64,000 nucleotides of DNA from assembly GCF_016097555.1 (NCBI RefSeq), contig NC_054706.1, forward strand, positions 22,663,929 to 22,727,928, in the 5' to 3' direction. The stretch is from Gigantopelta aegis. Taxonomy: Eukaryota > Mollusca > Gastropoda > Neomphalida > Peltospiridae. The position numbers were made by a program, and so were the translations under genes. The notes beneath the pieces are model-generated. The model ran no database searches. It was given only the letters and a program-made list of their open reading frames with translations, and had not been told where the DNA came from. Below, piece after piece: positions 37,801-46,800 of this stretch (positions are counted from its first letter, which is position 1; every line of letters begins with the position of its first letter).

Positions 37801-40800
37801 GGTGGTTCTGAGTAATGGTTTTTTTTTTCTTTCTGTTTTTTTTCTTTTTAAATACACCTTTTTACATGTATACATGTATCTGACAGTGTTTTTAAAAAAG
37901 AAAACTTTCAAGTTCAACTGAAGCCTTGTTTGGGTAAATTTTTCCAGTCCTTTCGTGAAACCGTAGCAAATTTAGTCTTATGGTGTCCTGTGTGTAATTA
38001 TAATTTTTTCATTAACAGGTATTAGCTGTTACTCCCGACATCTGGACTACAAGAGGTTTCGTGAAATAGCTGATGATGTTGGAGCCTATCTGCTGGCAGA
38101 CATGGCTCATGTCAGTGGTCTTGTGGCGGTTGGATGTGCACCAAACCCTTTTGAATACTGTGATATTGTTTCCACGACGACACACAAAACGCTCCGTGGA
38201 CCCAGATCAGGCATAATTTTCTTCAGGAAAGGTATTTTTAAAAATGTTCTATTTTAAAAACAAGTTATAATCAGACAAAAAATATTTTGCTTAGTTGTAG
38301 CAAAAATTTAAGGAGATGATGTGCATGTATGGTTTTATTTCTAATAAATGCTATTTCAGTTTTATTAAAAAACCCAAAAAAAACATTTGTTTTAAAATAT
38401 CTTGGCTATTATGAAAAAGTACAAATGTAGATTGAGTTAACTCCCTTGAAGTCGTGTATATTGTGATTGTTTTTTCTCTGTAGTGACCAGGGGTGGAGGG
38501 GAATAAAATTGTCAATCGGTCCAGTGTGATGTCATCACAACCAGGGGTGGGGTGGGGGGGGGGGGGGGTTGGAAGAAAGGAAGAAAAATAAAAATTATAA
38601 AATCATGTAAAATGTGATATTTGCCAAATAGTGCTTTAAAAAATCATAGTGGCCTTTGTGTATTTTTATCTTGAATCACAAACACAAAATCACAAACATC
38701 AAAATCTGAAAGAATTTTTTTTTTCCCATCACCTCAGAGGGGAAAAAAAATGTGTTTATATTTTACATAATGGAATAAATATTATAAAAAAAGGAATAAA
38801 AGTTATGAATTTTAACTCATATATGCGTAAAAAGTACGAGTATTCAGTACTGTGTCCTAAAAATTAATAAAAGATGACACTGTTAAAGCGTTTGACAGCT
38901 TGAGCCAGCACATGTTTGGACAAAATTATTAATAGCGTTGTTACTGATTGGGTGACATTTGACCTCTACTGGCTCTAGAGATGGCCGGTGTAGATATTCT
39001 GTTCTCACTCCCACTTGTAACAATAAAGGTGGAAACCTTTTTTCAGTTTTAAAGTCCTTTATAATTGTTTGATACACTACATTGAACAGTCAACAATAAA
39101 TACATTTATAGATTATGTCAATTTATTTCATGCTATTTCAAGCAGTTTGTATTTCACAAAAGCCTCTTGTCTGTGTTGACAGGACAATGATTGTAACCCG
39201 TTGCAAACTCTGGGTTTTTTGTTTTAATTGGAGTGTACTACCTTGATAGCTTTCTCACCAAGAATGGTGCTATTGTTAACATCTGCTTACTCTCGTGACC
39301 AGCTCAGCGGCCTAGTGACAGTGGATTGATACTACTGTAGACCCTGTCCTACTTAGTGACCGGCGATATATACTTATGGCAGATTTTAAAATCAGATGTC
39401 TCAAACACCAGTCATATTGACCACTATCTATTTACTTATTTATTACTATTTTAAATCATGCACAAGATACTGATGTCTGGACAGGCAGGTCCAATTGACG
39501 GATAGGAATTTGTTCCAATAATACAAAAGGACAGGTGTTCCGGACAGACAAGAATGACAAAAGTGGGACCAGCAAACACATGTTTAAAAAAAATTAATTT
39601 CTGTCTCAGAGATCGAGAATTGGTCCCAGACTTGGGGGGGGGGGGCTGTGGCTGTTCCCCACTCCTGGCAGTGACATACTGAAAATAATCAAGAATGTCA
39701 TCTATTTTTCAGAATAAAGTTTGAAATAAGTATTTTGTAAGACACTTTGCAGTGTAGCCAAAATAGAAAAAACACATTGGGGGAATACAAAGTATACAGT
39801 AAAAGAGATGACCATTTCTGTATGAGGAAATCCACTACATTTTCCCATTAGTTTTCAATGATCTTTTATATGCACCATCCTGCAGACAGGATAGCACCGC
39901 GACTGGTATATCAAAGGTCGTGGCATGTGCTATCTTGTCTGTGTGATGGTGCATATAAAAGATCACTTGCTACTAATGGAAAAATGTAGTGGGTTTCCAC
40001 TCTAAGACAATATGTCACAGTTACCAAATGTTTAACATCCAATAGCCGAAGGTTAATAAATTAGTGGGCTTTATAGTGGTGTCCTTAAATAAAACACTTT
40101 TTTTATTGCAGGTGTGAGAAAAACTCTGAAGAATGGTGAAAAGGTGATGTATGACCTTGAAAAGAAGATCAACGATGCAGTGTTCCCTGGTCTTCAGGGT
40201 GGCCCCCATAACCACCAGATTGCCGGTTAGTCTGCACGTTCACAATACATGAAAAATCAAGACCCTCATAACCACCAGATTGCCGGTTAATTTGCACGTT
40301 TACAATATATACTCTTCAAAAAAAGAAACGCAAAAGGGTACAAATAGGTTATAACTCCGATTTTATGTTTCCTACCGGTTCATGCTTTGTGAATATAAGG
40401 TCATTGCATGTCCCAAACACATTCCCACGGTTACATTCGATAAAACGCAGCTACTGTACAATAAAGTTCCAAAATGTGAATATTCGCAAAAACGCAGCCA
40501 CGTGCAAACCATGTCACCACTGCACGTGCGTTGTCTGCACATGCAACATGAACACCGACAGTATAAAAGTGCAGGGTGTTCGCTTGCCTGGCCTCTGTAT
40601 CTGGCCGACAGTTGACAATCCAGGACATGCCACGTCTCAGTGAACCGTAGAGAAACAATGCCATCGGCCGACTAGACGCAGGCGAATCCAGAACGGCCGT
40701 TGCCAGGGCATTCCATGTGTCCCCAAGCACCATCTCCAGACTGTGGGACCGTTACCAGCAACATGGATCAACACGTGACCTCCCTAGATCCGGTCGACCA

Positions 40801-43800
40801 CGAGTCACTACCCCCGGGCAGGACCGCTACATCCGGGTACGCCACCTTCGGGAACGATTGACTACTGCCACCTCCACAGCCGCAGCAATACCAGGTTTGC
40901 GCAGGATATCCGACCAGACCGTACGGAACCGCCTACGTGAGGTAGGAATTCGTGCCAGAGGTAGGAATTCGTGCCAGACGTCCAGTTCGAGGTGTCATCT
41001 TAACACCACAACACCGTCGACTCCGACTGCAGTGGTGCCAGATTCATCGACAATGGCCTCAACTGCGATGGAGACAGGTGTGGTTCAGTGACGAGTCCCG
41101 ATTTCTGCTCCGACGTCATGATGGAAGATGTCGCGTGTATAGGCGTCGTGGTGAACGTTATACGGCAAACTGCGTGCAGGAAGTGGACAGATTCGGCGGG
41201 GGTAGTGTCATGGTGTGGGCAGCCATCTCACACACTGGCAGAACTGACCTGGTCCACGTGCAGGGCAACCTGAATGCACAGGGCTACATTGACCAGATCC
41301 TCCAGCCACACATCGTTCCAGTTATGGCCAACGCCAACGCAGTTTTCCAACATGACAATGCCAGGCCTCACACAGCACGTCTCACAACGGCTTTCCTACA
41401 GAACAACAACATTAATGTCCTTCCTTGGCCATCGATATCACCGGATTTGAACCCAATTGAGCATCTATGGGACGAGTTGGACCGACGCCTCCGACAGCGA
41501 CAACCACAGCCCCAGACCCTGCCCGAGCTGGCAGCAGCCTTGCAGGCCGAGTGGGCCACCATCCCCCGGGACGTCATCCGTACTCTGGTTTCTTCAATGG
41601 GCAGGTGGTGCCAGGCAGTTGTCAACACGCGGAGGCCACACCCGGTATTGACTCCAGATGACCTTGACCTTGGTGATGTGTCCTATCACTTACTCACAAT
41701 GGACTAGAGTGAATTGTGAACAATCCTGCAACATTTGGTAATTATCGGACTCACCATTCAATAATTAAATCAATTCTCCAAATGTTACGACAATGTGGTT
41801 TTGCGTTTCTTCTTTGGAAGAGTATATAAAAAATCAAGGCTCAAAATTCATTTATTGAAATCGAGAACAATTTCTGCTTTTTTCATTTTAAGCAAATACT
41901 AGAAATTGAAGTAGTTCTCGACCACATGCATTGATATAAAGTTTACTTTTATTTTTTGTAAAGATACACCAATCTTTTTCATGATATATATAGAGGATTC
42001 GTCACAAGTGTTTTTTTAATTTGGATAATATCAACCGAGTCTATGTTCATTGGTATGTGTCAAGGCTCTGCCAAGACAGATATTGGTAACTAGATGAGGT
42101 TGATATTTTTCATGTTAAAAACACACTAGTAGCAAATTCTATTTATCCTATAACATAGTTTCTAAAATAAGATTTTAATTTGATTTTTAGTAACACTCAG
42201 TATTAAAGTCGCCTCCATTGCTAATATGACATCATCACGATTAGCACAAATTAGTTTGATGTCACGCATTTTAATTAAATCTTATGAAAACGTTACTCTC
42301 AACTATACAGCTCTTGTTGGTTTGTAAACAAATGACCCATTCACAGCAACATTATTACCTAGAGACCCTGCAAATGTGTATATACTTTTAAATTCGCATA
42401 CCATTATTAACCGGGTTAATACACTAAATTATCACTTAAGCTTTAAAAAATAAAAATAAAAATGTAACACTGAAAGGTGACTGTCACTGCATTCAAGAAA
42501 TAATTTACACCATGTAGCTCATTGTTCATAATTTTAATGTTTTATTATAAAGTTAAGCTTTAAAGAAGAAAAATCATATTTGTTATTTCCAGCAGTTGTA
42601 GTACTTAGCACTATAGCTAGCTGAAACAAGTGACGGACCCTGCAATCAAGAAATAAATTTAAACTGTTTAGTTCATAGTACATTATTTTATTTATCCTAT
42701 AACTTACCCATGATATCCATGTCATAAACCTTTGTGATAATTTTAGTCTATTAACCTGGTTAATAATGGTATGCAAATTTGCAAGGTCTCGTTTTCTTTT
42801 ATTATGTAAAATATCAACCTCGTCTAGTTAATCGTTTTTTGTCTTGGCAGACCCTCGACAAATAACGAATAACATAGACTAGGTTTATATTTTCCGTATT
42901 AAAAAATACTTGTGACGATTCCTCTATTTATAAAGTTCAGCTTTAAAGAATAAAAATCATATTTGTAATTTCCAGCAGTTCCAGTAGCACTGAAACAAGT
43001 AACGGACCCCGTGTTCAAGAAATAAATTTAAACCATATACATGTAGCTCACAGTTCATAATTTTATTATATAGATAACAGATCAGTTTTAAAACAATAGA
43101 ACTCGTACATGTATTTGTTATTCTCAGCAGTTGCAGTAGCACTGCAAGAGGTGTTAGAAGTTAAGCTTTAAAAAATTATAAAATTGATATTTGTTATTTC
43201 CAGTGCTTGCAGTATCACAGAAACAGGTGACGGACCCGGAGTTCAAGAAATAAATTTACACCATGCATATAGCTCATTGTTCATAATTTTGTCATAAAGT
43301 TGAGCTTTAAAAAATAAACATAATTTATTTCCAGCGGTTGCAGTAGCACTGAAACAGGTGATGGATCCTGCGTTCAAGACGTACCAGCAACAGGTGTTGT
43401 CCAACGCCAAGACGCTGTGTTCTGCGCTGCAGAGTAAGGGATACTATATTGTGTCAGGTGAGGTGCAGGCACTGCAAAACAACATTGTTGTGACTTTACC
43501 ACATTTTTTGGGGGGTGGGGTGGCATAAAATAATTGTTAGAAATAGACTGGATTTGAACTGAAATGCTGAAAAATTACCTTTATCTAAGAGTTTTCAGCT
43601 TTTCGACATCTGTGCTACAACAGCTTGCTCTGAATGTGCACTGACCTGACGTGGCCTTTTTTTCATGTATATCTGTATAACATGACTATTTTACAGGTGT
43701 AAACGGAGGAAAACCTTTTTCAACAATAATACCACTTTTTGGATTTAGCACATTCGTTTATGAGCATGAATAATGTTGCCGAGTACTGTTTCAATCCTAC

Positions 43801-46800
43801 TTTGTCTACTTTTTCCTTCTATTTTCCTACTAATTCTGCATTTCCATTCCTACTTTTGTCCTACTTTTTCCTTCTATTTTCCTACTTTTTCTGCATTTCC
43901 ATTCCTACTTTTGTCCTCCGGGTGTGCTGGACAGCCTGTAAACTTTATAAATGTGTTGAATTGTACAGGTTACCAAGTCTGTAATTCATGGCATCCTGTA
44001 CCTGGGTTATCAGGCACTGTAGTCTTTATTTCGATGCCTAAGAATATAAGATCACAATACAGTGAAATCCCTCAAAATGGGAATTCCCTGACCAGAGTCC
44101 CATTATTAAATGCAGTACAGAACATACCCTCTTTAAACTGGATACCCCTTAGTACTGGCCATTTTATTTGGACGTCCTGTCTATGTCCGGTTTATAGGGG
44201 TTTCACTGTTATAGTTTCTTTGGTCAGATTTGATTCATCTGTAATGTAATTGCAGTTGATAAAATTAGGAATGAAGGAAATGAAACAACGCACTCAACAC
44301 ATTTTATTTACCGGTACCTTTATATGGCGTCGAACATATGGTTAAGGACCACACAGATTTTGAGAGAGGAAACCCACTGTTGCCACTTCATGGGCTACTC
44401 ATTTCAATTAACAGCAAGGGATCTTTTATATGCACCATCCCACAGACAGGATAACACATACCATGACCTTTGATATACCAGTCGTGAGGAACTAGCTGGA
44501 ACGAGAAATAGCCCAATGGGCTTTACCACTGGGCTATGCCCCAAAAAGGAAAAAGGAAAGTGGGGTGGGGGGGGGGGGGGGGGGAGTGTAATAAATATTG
44601 TCGGCCAGGTAACAGTAAAGAATTAAAACTTAATGATGTATTTGTTTAATAATTAAATTAATGTCTTCTTTTTGAATATTTTTAGGTGGAACTGACAACC
44701 ATCTCGTCTTGTTGGACCTGCGACCGAACAAGCTGGACGGTGCCCGAGCAGAAAAGGTTCTTGAGGAAATAGGAATTGCCGTCAACAAGAACACATGTCC
44801 CGGAGACAAGAGTGCACTCAAACCGAGTGGACTAAGAATAGGAACCCCGGCCCTGACATCGAGGAACATGAAGGAAGACGACTTGAAGAAAGTGGTCGAC
44901 TTCATTGATATGGGTATGATAACAACACCTGGCCTGGTGTTTAGAACACTAGTCAAGACTAAAGACTGTAATAGTTTTTTTTTTTTAACGACACCAGTAG
45001 AGCACATTGATTAATTAAACATTGGCTATTGGATGTCAAAGATTTGGTAATTCTGACACGTAGTCATCGGAGGAAATCCAGAAGAAAAAAAATTCCAATG
45101 CAGCAAGGGATCTTTTATATGCATTTTCCCACAGACAGGAAAGCACATACCATGGCCTTTCACCAGTTGTGTACTGATTGGAACGAGAAAAAACTCAATC
45201 AATTGAAGGGATCCATCAATAAGTGTCAGAATTACCAAATGTTCAATATCCAATGATTAATCAATCAATGTGCTCTAGTGGTGTCGCTAAATAAAACAAA
45301 CTTTAAGTCCAGTCCTGCAACACTGAAGCATTTGTCAGGCATGTTTAGTAATTGTACAGAACTTCATATGAGGGCACATTTTGTTTTCAAAAGTTATCAG
45401 TAGCAACACTTGCTTGAGGTCTAAACACATTCTGTGAAACCGATCCTACCTAGAAAAAGGAGCAGAGAACAATTTAATAATACAGTGAAACCTCTCAAAA
45501 ACGGACCCTCTGTAAACTGGAATTCCATCAAAACTGGTCATTTTTCAGTCCTTTTTTAAAAATCAGTAAAAAAAATCCCAAACCATAACCTCTCTAAACC
45601 GGATACCTCTTAAAACTGGACATTTTATATAGTCCCAACAGTGTCCAGTTTAGAGGGGTTTTACTGCATAACATTTTATCTGGACCTATAGTTAAATAAA
45701 AAGCGTTCCTACCCTATATTACTTTTTGTCAGCACATTCCCAGAATCAGCTGGGGGTTTTTAAGCACAATCAATTTGAACTTTAAATTAGCACCTACTAT
45801 TTAATGTTTTAGACCTGTATAGTGTGACCTCCCAATACACAACAAACTGTATGTTGTTTTTCTTTCTTTATTCTTTATTTGTTTGGCATAAAATAATTTC
45901 ACAGAATATTAAAATTGATCTGAAATGCTGAATTTGGATGTTGTTGTTTTTGGTCTTGCCTACATGAAGTAAAAAGTTTGTTTTGTTTAACGACACCACT
46001 AGAGCTTATTGGTTTATCAATCATCGGCTATTGGATTTGGTCATTCTGACATATTATAGTCTTAAAGTGGAAACCTGCTACATTTTTCCATTAGTATCAA
46101 GGGATCTGTTATATACACCATCAGACAGAATACCAGTCGTGGTGCAGTAGCAAAGCAGTACTTAGCCCAGTGGTAAAGCACTAGCTTGAATCACAGCCTG
46201 TCTAGGATCGATCCCCGTCGGTGGGCCCATTGGGCTGTATCTCATCCCAGCCAGTGCACCATGACTGGTACATGTATATATAAAAGGCTGTGGTATGTGC
46301 TATCTTGTCTGAGAGATGGTTCATTTAAAAGATCCCTTGCTACTGATACAGAATTTAGCGGATTTCCTCTCTAAGGGGTGCTATCCATTAACTAAATTCT
46401 GTGCACGTTTTAATGTGCTTTTCCATATCTGCGTTTTCACAAGCTGATTATTATACAATATTTAACGTTATCAAAGTGTACTTCAAGCCAAAAGCAAATG
46501 TTTCACATTATGCCGTGACTGTGCAGAAAAATTAATAATTGATCGACTGTTTTTTCAGCGCGCGGAATCGGTTATATGGAAAAGGTACTATGTATCAATG
46601 AACTCGGTGGCGGAAATGCGTGCGTAATATCGTTATTGGAAAGTGGGTCTACGACCAGTGGCATAGCATGGGCGGGGCCACTGGGGCCGTTGCCCCGGGT
46701 GCCAAATTCTGGACTGTTGGAAGGGACTTGGTGAGGTCTAACAGTTAGGGGGCGCAATACTTGCCTTGCCTCGGGGGCGCTGGCAACCCACACCACGCCA

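Noticed and set aside
43739-44249. 158-aa plus-strand ORF in SHMT intron 5
   Set aside because: Low-complexity Phe/Ser stretch from a duplicated pyrimidine tract running into a MITE.
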